From the NCBI GenBank assembly GCA_017407125.1, contig JAFQXE010000018.1, forward strand, positions 1 through 64,000: a stretch of 64,000 bases of DNA, written 5' to 3'. Positions within the stretch are counted from its first letter, which is position 1, and each line of letters starts with the position of its first letter. The notes beneath the pieces were generated by a model. The model had not been told where the DNA came from and searched no databases. It saw only the letters and a program-made list of their open reading frames with translations. Below are positions 15,778-25,279 of the stretch, piece after piece. Origin of the DNA: Thermoguttaceae bacterium (lineage in GTDB: Bacteria > Planctomycetota > Planctomycetia > Pirellulales > Thermoguttaceae). The translations under genes and the position numbers were made by a program.

Positions 15778-15838
15778 AACGAATAACGGACGGGAATCAT
15801 TTTTTAGTTTTTGCGCGCGCTGCCGTCCGTTGCTCGTT
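15778..15838 (+). promoter_or_regulatory. Leader hairpin before the LeuA-like gene
   Basis: AACGA-AT-AACGGACGG at 15778-15793 pairs with CCGTCCGTT-GC-TCGTT at 15823-15838: 14 base pairs with one 2x2 internal loop, and a loop containing T-runs and GCGCGCGC. It ends just before the GGAGG ribosome binding site, so it may control translation. No known riboswitch class is recognised. Confidence 0.5.
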
Positions 15839-15852
15839 GATGGAGGAGTTAT

Positions 15853-17280
15853 ATGAAGACTATCAGGATTGCGGACGCCACGCTGCGTATGGCCGCCGTC
15901 AGCGCTGATAACGCGCTGGGTTTCAAGGAGAAAATCGAAATCGTCAGACAATTGAATCGACTTCATGTCGACGCGATTGAAACGGCGCTTTTGCGAAACG
16001 GCAAATCCGACGTCCTGTTCCTACATAGCGCAGCCTCCATTGTAGACGGGATTTTGTCGTGTCCGGTTCTATTGGACGAATCCGCCATTACCGCAACGTG
16101 GGACGCCGTCAAGGTCGCCCAGCGTCCGCGGTTGAACCTCTTAGCCCCGGTTTCGACGGTTCAGATGGAATACCAGCTTCATCAAAAGCCGGCGGCGGCT
16201 CTGGAATCCATCGGGAAGATGACGCGTCTGGCGAAACAGCTCGGCGCTCAGGTGGAAGTGTCGCTCATGGACGCCACCCGCGCGGAACAGGAGTTCCTCG
16301 TTATGGCGGCTCAGGCGGCGGTTGACAACGGCGCGGACGTCGTTACGATTTGCGACACCGCCGGGACGATGTTCCCGCCGCAGTTCGTCCGGTTTATTGC
16401 GGATCTGGTCGAAGCGGTTCCGCAGCTGAAAAACGTGGAGCTGTCAGTTGAATGTTCAGACGCGATGCACATTGCCACCGCGTGCGCGGCGCAGTGTCTG
16501 GAACTCAACGTAACCCAGTTCAGAACGGCAATTGACTCTCCCGACGCGCTGTCGCTGAGCCAGTTCGGCGATTTGCTGAGAATCAAAGGACGGGCGCTGC
16601 AAACGCAGTCCAATTTGAATATGACCAATCTGCACAAGATTGTTACAACGATATCGGAAATCATTCAGGACAAACAGGAAGTCGCGTCGACAAAAGAACT
16701 CGCGGCGCGGTCGGCAGAGCAGGCGGAACTGTTCCTCCTGTCCGCTGCAGACGACATGGAGTCCGTCGCGTCGGCGGTCGCCCATTTGGGATACGACCTG
16801 TCAGCCGACGACCTGGGCAAGGTCTACGAAGAAGTCGGTCGAATTTCCGAGAAAAAGAAGGTCGGAATCGGTCTGAAGGATCTCGACGCGATTGTTGCTA
16901 CTGTTGCGCTGCAAGCTCCGCCGGTCTACCAGCTCAAGAGCTTTGTTATCAACAGCGGAAACCAGATCTCCGCCATGGCAAACGTGATTCTGGTCAAAGA
17001 TGGCGAAGAGGTTCAGGGGTTCAGCATCGGCGACGGTCCCGTGGACGCGGCGTTTATGTCGATTGAAAACATCGTCGGGCGTCACTTTGAACTGGACGAT
17101 TTTAAAATTTCAGCTGTTACAGAAGGACGGGAAGCGGTCGGGTCGAGCGTCGTTCGGCTTCGTTCGCGCGGAAAACTCTATTCCGGAAAAGGCGTTTCGA
17201 CGGACATTATCGGAGCCGCCATTCGCGCCTATATCAACGCCTTAAACAAGATTTGCTACGATGAGGAGGAGAAAGAATGA
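15853..17280 (+). CDS. LeuA-like protein (DRE-TIM barrel plus LeuA allosteric domain) lacking metal ligands
   Basis: This 475-residue protein has the layout of 2-isopropylmalate/citramalate synthase: an N-terminal TIM barrel (about 1-260), a helical linker, and a complete C-terminal LeuA regulatory domain (about 355-465). The barrel keeps D-A-T-L-R and the D-A-T-R and C-D-T-A-G strand ends, but three signature sites are changed. The R-D-G-E-Q motif reads R12-M13-A-A-V, so the metal-binding Asp is Met. The H-x-H-N-D motif reads E200-C-S-D, so both metal-binding His are gone. The G-E-R-A-G-N loop is not recognisable. Canonical zinc-dependent Claisen condensation therefore looks impossible as drawn; it may do different chemistry or act as a regulator. 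GGAGG precedes the ATG. Its stop overlaps the next start (ATGA), so the two are translationally coupled. Confidence 0.85.
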   Translation: MKTIRIADATLRMAAVSADNALGFKEKIEIVRQLNRLHVDAIETALLRNGKSDVLFLHSAASIVDGILSCPVLLDESAITATWDAVKVAQRPRLNLLAPVSTVQMEYQLHQKPAAALESIGKMTRLAKQLGAQVEVSLMDATRAEQEFLVMAAQAAVDNGADVVTICDTAGTMFPPQFVRFIADLVEAVPQLKNVELSVECSDAMHIATACAAQCLELNVTQFRTAIDSPDALSLSQFGDLLRIKGRALQTQSNLNMTNLHKIVTTISEIIQDKQEVASTKELAARSAEQAELFLLSAADDMESVASAVAHLGYDLSADDLGKVYEEVGRISEKKKVGIGLKDLDAIVATVALQAPPVYQLKSFVINSGNQISAMANVILVKDGEEVQGFSIGDGPVDAAFMSIENIVGRHFELDDFKISAVTEGREAVGSSVVRLRSRGKLYSGKGVSTDIIGAAIRAYINALNKICYDEEEKE

Positions 17281-19751
17281 AACTGTCCTTTTCCACTAAC
17301 AGATGGAATAATTACGGCATCGACGAGTTCATTGACATCGCCGTCGAATACAAGTTCAACGGGATTGAAATTCACGACGTCAAACCGCTGCTCGACCCAT
17401 CGCAGCCCAGTCGTTTGACGTCCATTTACCGCCGGGCGATAGAAAACGAACTGGAATTCTCCTGTATTGACCTCGTTTCGGATATCTCCGAGGACGCCCA
17501 GGCGGCGCAGGAAGAACTCAAGCTGTGCATCGAAGCCGCCAAACGGCTCAAGACTCCGTTTATTCGTTTGAAGGCGATTACCGGCGATGAATCCAAAGTC
17601 GTTCCGTTTTTGGAACAGGTTCTCCCGCAGGCGCAAGACGCGAACGTCGTTCTGCTGATTGAAACGGTTGGGATTTATGCGGACACCGCCAAGCTGCGCG
17701 CTCTGTTTGAGTCCTTCGTCAGCGACAATCTGGCGGCGTTGTGGGATCTTCATCATCCGTTCCGCGTTTGCGGAGAAGCCCCGGAAATTACGGTGAAAAA
17801 CCTCGGCGCGTACATTCGTCACGTTCACATTAAAGACTCGCAAAGCGCAGACGAACTGTCGCTGGTCGGGGAAGGCTCGCTGCCGATTGAAGACATCATG
17901 AACGGTTTGCGGTCCCTCAACTACGACGGGTTCATTTCCATCGAATGGGATCCGAAATGGGACGAAATCTCCGATCTGGATATCGTCTTCCCGCACTTTG
18001 TCAACTACATGAGCCAGTTTGAGCTGGCGCGCGCCAACACGCCGCTGTACGACAACAACGCTCATAACGGCAAATACGTCTGGAAGAAAGAGATATTGAT
18101 TGAAAAGACGTTCTCGCAGGTTCTCGACACGATGGTTGAAATCTTCCCGGATCAGCTGGCGTTCAAATACACGACGCTGGACTATACCCGCACGTACTCG
18201 GAATTCAGGGACGACGTCGACCGGTTCGCTCGAACGCTTATAGCGATGGGCGTTACGCCGGGCAAAAAAGTTGCCGTCTGGATGACGAACCTGCCGCAGT
18301 GGTACATCGCGTTTTGGGCGACGACCAAAATCGGCGCGATTCTTGTAACGGTCAACACGGCATACAAGATTGCTGAGGCGGAATACCTGCTCAAGCAGTC
18401 CGATACGCATACGCTCGTTCTGGAACGGGGATTCCGCGATTCCAACTACGCCGGGATTATTAACGAACTGTGCCCGGAACTGTCACAGACGAAGTCCGGC
18501 GACCCGCTTCGCGCCAAACGTCTGCCGTTTTTGAGAAACGTGATTACCGTCGGGTTCTCGACCAAAGGCGCGATTACGTGGGAAGAAGCGCTTACGAAAG
18601 CGAAGGGCGTCCCGATGGAAGAACTGCGCCGGCGCGCCGCCGCGGTCAACATTCACGACGTGTGCAACATGCAGTACACCTCCGGCACGACGGGGTTCCC
18701 CAAAGGCGTCATGCTTACCCATTACGGGGTCGTCAATAACGGCAAATGCATCGGCGACCGCATGGACTTGTCCACCGCAGACCGCATGATGATTCAGGTT
18801 CCCATGTTCCACTGCTTCGGGATGGTTTTGGCTATGACCGCGTCCATGACGCACGGCGCGACGCTCAACCCGCTGCCGTACTTCTCCGCCAAACCGGCGC
18901 TGGCGTGCATCAACCAGGAAAAGATTACGTGCTTCCACGGCGTCCCGACGATGTTCATCGCCATGCTGGGGCACCCCGATTTCCCGAAGACGGACTTCTC
19001 GTACATGAGAACCGGCATCATGGCAGGGTCGCCTTGCCCGATTGCCGTTATGCGCGACGTTATCGACAAGATGCACATGACGGAAATTACAATCGTCTAC
19101 GGGCAGACGGAGGCGTCTCCCGGCTGTACGATGTCGACGACGTCCGACCCGATTGAAGACCGCGTTACCGGCGTCGGTCGCGACCTGCCGGAATGCGAGA
19201 ACAAGATCATCGATCCGGAAACTGGCAAAGAGCTGGGCGACAACCAGATCGGCGAGTTTATCACCCGCGGCTATCACGTCATGAAAGGGTACTATAAAAT
19301 GCCCAAGGAAACGGCTCAGGCTATTGACGCCGACGGCTGGCTTCATACCGGCGACCTCGCGCTCCGCACTCCGGAAGGGAACTACCGCATTACCGGACGT
19401 CTGAAGGACATGATTATTCGCGGCGGCGAAAACATCTATCCGAAAGAAATCGAGGAGTTCATTTACACCAACCCGAAAGTTCAGGACGTTCAGGTTATCG
19501 GCATCCCAGACAAAGCCCTCGGCGAGGAAATCCTTGCTGCGGTTATTCTCAAGCCGGGCGAAACCATGACGGCGGAAGAGCTTCAGGACTTCGTTCGCCG
19601 ATCCATGGCGAAACACAAAGTCCCGCGATACGTTGACTTCGTCGACGCGTTCCCGCAAAACGCCGCCGGCAAGATTCTCAAATACAAAATGCGAGAAGAC
19701 GCTATCGAACGGCTTCACATCGCCAAAGTCGACGGCATTGTAGCAGAGTAG
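17277..19751 (+). CDS. Fusion of a sugar-isomerase-type TIM barrel and an acyl-CoA ligase
   Basis: This 824-residue protein joins two enzymes. Residues 1-250 are a xylose-isomerase-like/AP-endonuclease-2 TIM barrel with plausible metal residues at strand ends: I-E-T (about 129), W-D-L-H-H (about 155), H-V-H-I-K-D (about 182) and S-I-E-W (about 222). Residues about 270-820 are an adenylate-forming ligase: Y-T-S-G-T-T-G-F-P-K-G (about 466), Y-G-Q-T-E-A-S (about 613), H-T-G-D-L, R-L-K-D-M-I-I-R-G-G-E-N-I-Y-P and a C-terminal A-A-G-K-I-L-K with the catalytic Lys. The ligase part resembles medium/long-chain fatty-acid or aryl acid CoA ligases and should make an acyl-CoA via an acyl-AMP. The start overlaps the LeuA-like stop by four bases, suggesting both proteins work on one substrate route. 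The substrate is unknown. Confidence 0.87.
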   Translation: MKLSFSTNRWNNYGIDEFIDIAVEYKFNGIEIHDVKPLLDPSQPSRLTSIYRRAIENELEFSCIDLVSDISEDAQAAQEELKLCIEAAKRLKTPFIRLKAITGDESKVVPFLEQVLPQAQDANVVLLIETVGIYADTAKLRALFESFVSDNLAALWDLHHPFRVCGEAPEITVKNLGAYIRHVHIKDSQSADELSLVGEGSLPIEDIMNGLRSLNYDGFISIEWDPKWDEISDLDIVFPHFVNYMSQFELARANTPLYDNNAHNGKYVWKKEILIEKTFSQVLDTMVEIFPDQLAFKYTTLDYTRTYSEFRDDVDRFARTLIAMGVTPGKKVAVWMTNLPQWYIAFWATTKIGAILVTVNTAYKIAEAEYLLKQSDTHTLVLERGFRDSNYAGIINELCPELSQTKSGDPLRAKRLPFLRNVITVGFSTKGAITWEEALTKAKGVPMEELRRRAAAVNIHDVCNMQYTSGTTGFPKGVMLTHYGVVNNGKCIGDRMDLSTADRMMIQVPMFHCFGMVLAMTASMTHGATLNPLPYFSAKPALACINQEKITCFHGVPTMFIAMLGHPDFPKTDFSYMRTGIMAGSPCPIAVMRDVIDKMHMTEITIVYGQTEASPGCTMSTTSDPIEDRVTGVGRDLPECENKIIDPETGKELGDNQIGEFITRGYHVMKGYYKMPKETAQAIDADGWLHTGDLALRTPEGNYRITGRLKDMIIRGGENIYPKEIEEFIYTNPKVQDVQVIGIPDKALGEEILAAVILKPGETMTAEELQDFVRRSMAKHKVPRYVDFVDAFPQNAAGKILKYKMREDAIERLHIAKVDGIVAE

Positions 19752-20273
19752 GGTAATTCGTAAATGCCAAGTACGAAAGAACGCTTGCAATCAGGGTTTG
19801 AGTTATAAGCAAACTGCCTATTGCAAGCGCTTTTGAATGCAGAGGGCGATTGCGCCCTGCAGTCAACTCAGAATTAAACGAGCGCATGCCGCATGGGCGA
19901 GGAGAGCGCCTTTTCGCTCATGCAGCAACCGCATACGTGAACGTGTAACAGTGGAGTTTTTATGCGGTAAATGGTAAAGATTCAAAGCGTTTTTACTGTT
20001 TTATACAATCGCATAAAATGATTGTCTCTGGAGCTTAAATTCTTTTTTGCCCCAGATTGTTTGTTTTCCCTAATCCTTTACTATTAAAAGGCGCAGTCTT
20101 ACCTGAAGAACAAAAAAATTAACAGACGTTAAATCTGTTATAGCGTTCATACGCGCTAAATCAAAAGTTTTGTTTTCTGTAAGATAGCGGCGCCAACGCA
20201 TTTTGGGGGGAACGTCCTCGTAGATAAAAACATTATTCAAATTTTCATAAACCATTAACCATTCAAATTACTC
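19752..20273. other. Intergenic stretch, no gene seen
   Basis: 522 bases without a supported gene; AT-rich towards the right. Presumably carries the terminator of the previous operon and the promoter of the ankyrin gene, but I cannot place either with confidence. No Shine-Dalgarno precedes 20274. Confidence 0.5.
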
Positions 20274-23200
20274 ATGGCAAACGACAACGACAATTTGGAC
20301 AAAAGAGCAGACCTTTATCTGTCTGAGGGAAATGCGGATTCTCTTTTCGAAGCTGTTCAAAACGGAAATCGGAAACTGATTGAAGACCTCCTGAAACGGG
20401 GCGCGGACCTCAACGCAAAGGACAGATACGGCAAGACCGCCTTGCATTATGCCGCTGATGACCATGAATGGGAGCTTGTTCAGTGGCTTGCTGAACAGGG
20501 CGCAAACGTCAACGCAAAGGACAGATACGGCAAGACCGCCTTGCATTATGCCGCTGATGACCATGAGTGGGAGCTTGTTCAATGGTTCGTTGGACATGGA
20601 GCTGACGTTAACGCAAAAAGCAAGGGCGGAGAAACAGTCCTGCATTCTGTCGCTAATGACTATGAGTGGGAGCTTGTTCAATGGTTGGTTGAACATGGCG
20701 CTGACGTTAACGCGAAAAACAAGGACGGAGAGACAGTCTTGCATTCTGTCGTCAAAAATGGGGATATGAATCTTGTTCAATGGTTGGTTGAACATGGAGC
20801 AGACGTCAACGCAAAAACCAAATCCGGAAAGACGGCCATGCATGTCGCTGCCTATGATGAAAAATGGGATATGGTTCTATGGTTGATTGAACGGGGTTGT
20901 AACATTGATCTGAAAGAGAATGACGGTATGACAGTCTTGCTATATGCCGCCTCTGGCAGGGATTGGGAACAGGTTAAGCGTTTTGTTAAACTGGGCGCTG
21001 ACGTCAACGCAACAAACAAAGACGGAAAGTCGGTCTTGTATTTTGTCAACAGTTATGACGAATGGGAGCTTGTTCAATGGCTTGTTGAACGCGGAGCAGA
21101 CGTTAATTCAAAAAACAAAGCCGGAGAGACCGTTTTGCATTCGTTCGTCAAAAACAGGGAATATGAACTTGCGGATTGTCTTGTCGCGCTGGGCGCAGAC
21201 GTCAACGCGAAAACCAAATCCGGAAAGACGGCCATGCATTTAGCGGCTGAAAATAATGAATGGGATTTTGTTAAGCGGCTTGTTGAACAAGGAGCGGACG
21301 TCAATGCAAAAACCAAATCCGGTTGGACGGTCTTGCATTTAGTCGTCAGAGACGGGGAACTGAAGCTTGCTCAATGGCTTGTTGAACAAGGCGCGGACGT
21401 CAACGCAAAAACCAAATCCGGAAAGACCGTCTTGCATTTAGCCGCAAAAAGCAGGGAACTGAAACTGGTTCAATGGCTTGTTGAACTCGGCTTAGACATT
21501 AATGCAAAAACCAGATCAGGAAAGACTCCTTTATTTTATGCCGCCGATATAAATTGCTGGGAAACGGTTAAATGGTTGGTTGAACGAGGCGCGGACGTCA
21601 ACGCAAAGAACGCTAAAGGAACGACCGTCTTATATCTTGCCGCCGATGACAGAGAATGGGAACTGGTTAAATTGCTCGTCGAACGCGGCGCAGACGTCAA
21701 CGCAAAGAACGCGGAAGGAAAGACTGCTTTGTATCATGCCGTCAGAAGCGGGAATCAGGAACTGGTTCAATGGTTGATTGATCGCGGCGCGGACGTCAAC
21801 ATAAAAGACTCTGATGGAAAAACCGTCTTGCACTGGACCATCGAAAATAATGATTGGGAAACGCTTCAATGGCTTGTTGAACGGGGCGTAGACGTCAACT
21901 TAAAAGACGCTGACGGAAAGACCGTTTTGCATTATTCTGCTGTCAGAAGCGGAAATCTGGATTTGGTTCAGTGGTTGGTTGAACACGGCGTTGACGTCAA
22001 CGCTAAAGACGCTAAAGGAAAGACCGTTTTGCATTATGCTGCCGAAAGCGGGAATCTGGATCTGATTAAATGGCTGGTTGAACATGGCGTGGACGTCAAC
22101 GCAAAAGACGCTAAAGGAAAGACGGCTTTGAATTATGCAACCGATGAAAAAGAATGGGAAACGGTTCAATGGCTTGCCGAACATGACGCGGACGTCAACT
22201 TGAAAGGCTCTGATGGAAAGACCGCCTTGCACCATGCAGCCGAAGACGGACAATGGGAAACGGTTCAATTGCTTGTTGGACGCGGCGCGGACGTCAACTT
22301 AAAAGACTTCAGTGGAAAGACCGCCATACATTCTGCGGCTGAAAGCGGAAATTTGGAAATGGTTCAATGGTTGGCCGAACGCGGCGCGGACGTCAACGCA
22401 GAATCCAACTCCGGCTGGACAGTCTTTAATTACGCTGTCAGAAGCGGAAACTGGGATTTGGTTAAATGGCTGGTGGAAGAACAGGGTTGTAACGTTAACT
22501 CCAAAAACAGAAACGGTGAGACAGCCTTGATTACAGCCGCTGAATGCGGAGAATTTGAACTGGTTCGATGGCTGGCAGAACGCGGCGCGGACATTAACGC
22601 AGAATCCGACTCCGGCTGGTCAGTCTTTAATTGCGCCGTCAAAAGCGAGAACTGGGAACTGGTTAAATGGCTGGTGGAAAAAGGCTGCGACGTTAATTCA
22701 AAAAGATACTTTGGCGAAACCGCTCTGCATTCAGCCGCCGAAAGCGGTAACTTGGAAATGGTGCAGTGGTTGTTAGAACACGGCGCAGATATCAACGCAA
22801 AAATCGAACATGGCGGGACAGTCTTTGATTGCGCTGTCAAAAGCGGGAACTGGGAACTGGTCAAATGGCTGGTGGAAAAAGGATGCGATGTTAATGAAAA
22901 AAGACATTTTGGCGAAACCGCTCTGATTTCAGCCGCCAAAAACGGCAATATGGAAATGGTTCAGTGGTTGATAGGTCGCGGCGCAGACGTCAACGCAAAA
23001 ACCAAATTCGGCGAGACCGTTTTTAATAGCGCTATCGAAAGCGGGAACTGGGAACTGGTTAAATGGCTGGTGGAACAAGGCTTTGATGTTAATTTACAAA
23101 ATAGACTTGGAGAGACGGCTTTGCTTTCAGCCGCCGAAAGCGGTAATTTGGACATGGTACAGTGGCTCATAGATCGCGGCGCAGACGTCAGCGTAAAATC

Positions 23201-24875
23201 CAAATACGGCTGGACCGTCTTAACCAGCGCCGTCAGGGGCGAGAACTGGGATTTGGTTAAATGGCTGGTTGAACATGGCTGTGACGTTAATTCCTCAAAC
23301 AGAGATGGAGAGACCGCCTTCTATTTAGCCGCCAAAAACGGTAATTTTGAAATGCTTCAGTGGCTCAAAGATCGCGGCGCAGACGTCAACATAAAAACCA
23401 GATTCGGCTGGACTGCCTTAACATCCGCCGTCAGCAGCAAGAACTGGAAACTGGTCAAATGGCTGGTTGAACATGGTTGTGATGTTAATTTCTCAAATAG
23501 AGATGGAGAGACCGCCTTGCTTTTAGCTGCCCAAAGCGGTAAATTGGATATGGTTCAGTGGCTGGTTGAACGCGGCGCGGATATCAACGTGAAATCCAAA
23601 TACGGCTGGACAGCTTTTAATTGCGCCCTTAGAAGCGGGAATTGGGATTTGATCAAATGGCTGGTTGAGCAAGGTTGTGACGTCAACTCCAAAAACCGGG
23701 ACGGTGAGACTGCCTTGTTTACAGCCGCCGAAAGCGGAAATTTGGGAATGGCTCAGTGGCTGGTTGAACGCGGCGCAAATATCAATGCGAAATCCAAATA
23801 CGGCTGGACCGTATTTAATTGCGCCCTTAGAGGCGAGAACTGGGAATTGGTCAAATGGCTTATTGAGCAAGGCTGTGACGTCAACTCCAAAAATCGAGAC
23901 GGTGAGACCGCCTTGCATTCTGCCGCTCAACTCGGTGATTTTGATCTTGTGCAGTGGCTGGCAGACCGCGGCGCCGACATCCACGCAAAAACAAAGTACG
24001 GAAGGTCCGTCTTTATTTGCGCTATCGAAAGCGAAAACTGGAAACTGATTAAATGGATGGTTGAACAAGGCTGCGATGTTAACGCGAAAAGACATTATGG
24101 CGAGACAGCTATGCATTCAGCCGCCGAAAAGGGTAATTTGAAAATGGTTCAGTGGCTGGCAGAACGCGGCGCTGATATCTTCGCAAAAACCAAATTCGGC
24201 TGGACCGTCTTTAATTGCGCTATCGAAAGCGCGAACTGGGAACTGGTTAAATGGCTGGTTGAACATGGCTGTGACGTTAACTCTAAAAACCAAGAAGGCG
24301 AGACGGCCATGCATGCTGCCGCCGAAAAGGGTAATTTAGAAATGGTTCAGTGGCTGGCAGAACGCGGCTTAGACGTCAACGCAAAATCCAAATTCGGCTG
24401 GACAGTCTTTAATTGCGCCGTCAGAAGCGGGAACTGGGAACTGATTAAATGGCTCATCGAGCAAGGCTGTGATGTTAACTCTCAAAATAACGATGGCGAG
24501 ACTGCCTTGCTTTCAGTTGCCGAAAGCGGTAATTTGGAAACGGTTCAGTGGCTCGTTGACCGCGGAGCTGATATCAACGTGAAATCCAAATATGGAAGGA
24601 CCGTCTTTATTTGCGCTGTCGAAAGCCGGAACTGGGAACTGGTCAAATGGCTGGTTGAACAGGGCTGTGATGTTAATGAAAGGAATCATTTTGGCGAGAC
24701 CGCCTTGCATTATGCCGCCGAAAGCGGTAATTTGGAAGCGGTTCAGTGGCTCGTTGAACGCGGCGCAAACGTCAACGTATATAACAGATTTGGATGGTCT
24801 GTATTATACAATGCTGTCAAAAGCGGGAATCAGGAACTGGTTCAGTGGCTCAAAGATCATGGCGCTAAAGAATAA
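20274..24875 (+). CDS. Giant ankyrin-repeat protein
   Basis: This 1533-residue protein is made almost wholly of about 45 ankyrin repeats of 33 residues with the consensus G-x-T-A-L-H-x-A-A-x-x-G-N-x-E-L-V-Q-W-L-V-E-x-G-A-D-V-N-A-K. It has no signal peptide or membrane helix, so it is probably cytoplasmic. From about residue 710 the repeats alternate between two types (an E-T-A-L-x-S-A-A-E-S-G-N / V-Q-W-L-x-x-R-G-A-D form and a W-T-V-F-N-C-A-V-x-S-x-N-W-E-L-V-K-W-L-V-E-x-G-C-D-V-N-S form), so the unit became 66 residues. Two neighbouring early repeats (DNA from about 20412 and 20511) are nearly identical at the nucleotide level, a recent duplication. Ankyrin arrays bind proteins; the target is unknown. 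Such proteins can be host-directed, but nothing here proves that. Confidence 0.93.
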   Translation: MANDNDNLDKRADLYLSEGNADSLFEAVQNGNRKLIEDLLKRGADLNAKDRYGKTALHYAADDHEWELVQWLAEQGANVNAKDRYGKTALHYAADDHEWELVQWFVGHGADVNAKSKGGETVLHSVANDYEWELVQWLVEHGADVNAKNKDGETVLHSVVKNGDMNLVQWLVEHGADVNAKTKSGKTAMHVAAYDEKWDMVLWLIERGCNIDLKENDGMTVLLYAASGRDWEQVKRFVKLGADVNATNKDGKSVLYFVNSYDEWELVQWLVERGADVNSKNKAGETVLHSFVKNREYELADCLVALGADVNAKTKSGKTAMHLAAENNEWDFVKRLVEQGADVNAKTKSGWTVLHLVVRDGELKLAQWLVEQGADVNAKTKSGKTVLHLAAKSRELKLVQWLVELGLDINAKTRSGKTPLFYAADINCWETVKWLVERGADVNAKNAKGTTVLYLAADDREWELVKLLVERGADVNAKNAEGKTALYHAVRSGNQELVQWLIDRGADVNIKDSDGKTVLHWTIENNDWETLQWLVERGVDVNLKDADGKTVLHYSAVRSGNLDLVQWLVEHGVDVNAKDAKGKTVLHYAAESGNLDLIKWLVEHGVDVNAKDAKGKTALNYATDEKEWETVQWLAEHDADVNLKGSDGKTALHHAAEDGQWETVQLLVGRGADVNLKDFSGKTAIHSAAESGNLEMVQWLAERGADVNAESNSGWTVFNYAVRSGNWDLVKWLVEEQGCNVNSKNRNGETALITAAECGEFELVRWLAERGADINAESDSGWSVFNCAVKSENWELVKWLVEKGCDVNSKRYFGETALHSAAESGNLEMVQWLLEHGADINAKIEHGGTVFDCAVKSGNWELVKWLVEKGCDVNEKRHFGETALISAAKNGNMEMVQWLIGRGADVNAKTKFGETVFNSAIESGNWELVKWLVEQGFDVNLQNRLGETALLSAAESGNLDMVQWLIDRGADVSVKSKYGWTVLTSAVRGENWDLVKWLVEHGCDVNSSNRDGETAFYLAAKNGNFEMLQWLKDRGADVNIKTRFGWTALTSAVSSKNWKLVKWLVEHGCDVNFSNRDGETALLLAAQSGKLDMVQWLVERGADINVKSKYGWTAFNCALRSGNWDLIKWLVEQGCDVNSKNRDGETALFTAAESGNLGMAQWLVERGANINAKSKYGWTVFNCALRGENWELVKWLIEQGCDVNSKNRDGETALHSAAQLGDFDLVQWLADRGADIHAKTKYGRSVFICAIESENWKLIKWMVEQGCDVNAKRHYGETAMHSAAEKGNLKMVQWLAERGADIFAKTKFGWTVFNCAIESANWELVKWLVEHGCDVNSKNQEGETAMHAAAEKGNLEMVQWLAERGLDVNAKSKFGWTVFNCAVRSGNWELIKWLIEQGCDVNSQNNDGETALLSVAESGNLETVQWLVDRGADINVKSKYGRTVFICAVESRNWELVKWLVEQGCDVNERNHFGETALHYAAESGNLEAVQWLVERGANVNVYNRFGWSVLYNAVKSGNQELVQWLKDHGAKE

Positions 24876-24915
24876 ATGCCATGTCAAACAGTGAGGGCGC
24901 GGGCGTTTAGTTACT

Positions 24916-24943
24916 GGCGAGCCACGGGTGTAAACCCGTGGGC
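24916..24943. repeat. GGCGAGCC hairpin repeat
   Basis: GGCGAGCC-ACGGGTGTAAACCCGT-GGGC, same as 13688-13714, 40 bases after the ankyrin gene, perhaps serving as its transcript end. Confidence 0.75.
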
Positions 24944-25071
24944 TAAAACCGGAAACGGTTCTGGATCGCGGATAAAATCCGCTATATTCTACTCGTCAGG
25001 ACCCACTGTCAATCAATGTTGAGCGCCTGCGCCGAATTCCGCATAACGAATTCCGAATTATCCGCTCCCTA

Positions 25072-25099
25072 TTGACATTTAATTCCGTTTTGATATATT
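25072..25099 (+). promoter_or_regulatory. tRNA promoter
   Basis: TTGACA (25072-25077), 16-base spacer, TATATT (25094-25099), about 22 bases before the mature tRNA. Confidence 0.75.
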
Positions 25100-25121
25100 G
25101 GTATATACAATTGATTCAGAT

Positions 25122-25194
25122 GCGAGCGTAACTCAGTTGGTAGAGTGGTAGCTTCCCAAGCTGCAAGTCGCGGGTTCGAACCCCGTCGCTCGCT
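25122..25194 (+). tRNA. tRNA-Gly (anticodon CCC)
   Basis: A full cloverleaf: acceptor GCGAGCG with CGCTCGC, D-arm with AGTTGGTA, anticodon stem GTAGC/GCTGC around loop TTCCCAA (anticodon CCC, reads GGG), T-arm GCGGG-TTCGAAC-CCCGT and discriminator T. CCA is not encoded. Confidence 0.95.
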
Positions 25195-25199
25195 TTTCG

Positions 25200-25232
25200 C
25201 CTTTGCCCCTGTTCGATGGCAAAGGTTTTTTT
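25200..25232 (+). terminator. Terminator after the tRNA
   Basis: CCTTTGCC and GGCAAAGG form an 8-bp stem followed by seven T. It ends 47 bases before the MATE start. Confidence 0.85.
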
Positions 25233-25279
25233 ATTCTTTCCAACGTCTTCCCCCCAGCTTTCCCCGCTTTCGTCGTCCC

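Noticed and set aside
17256..19790. Long minus-strand open frames (384 and 435 codons) opposite the ligase fusion
   Set aside because: They result from the codon bias of the + strand gene; the composition is Arg/Val/Asn-rich and there are no motifs.
20274..24875. The ankyrin gene DNA repeats as a non-coding satellite
   Set aside because: One open frame of 1533 codons keeps the ankyrin consensus throughout, with mostly conservative and synonymous differences.
25122..25194. A tRNA-linked integrated element next to tRNA-Gly
   Set aside because: No integrase gene and no repeat of the tRNA 3' end is seen nearby; the MATE gene next to it looks native.
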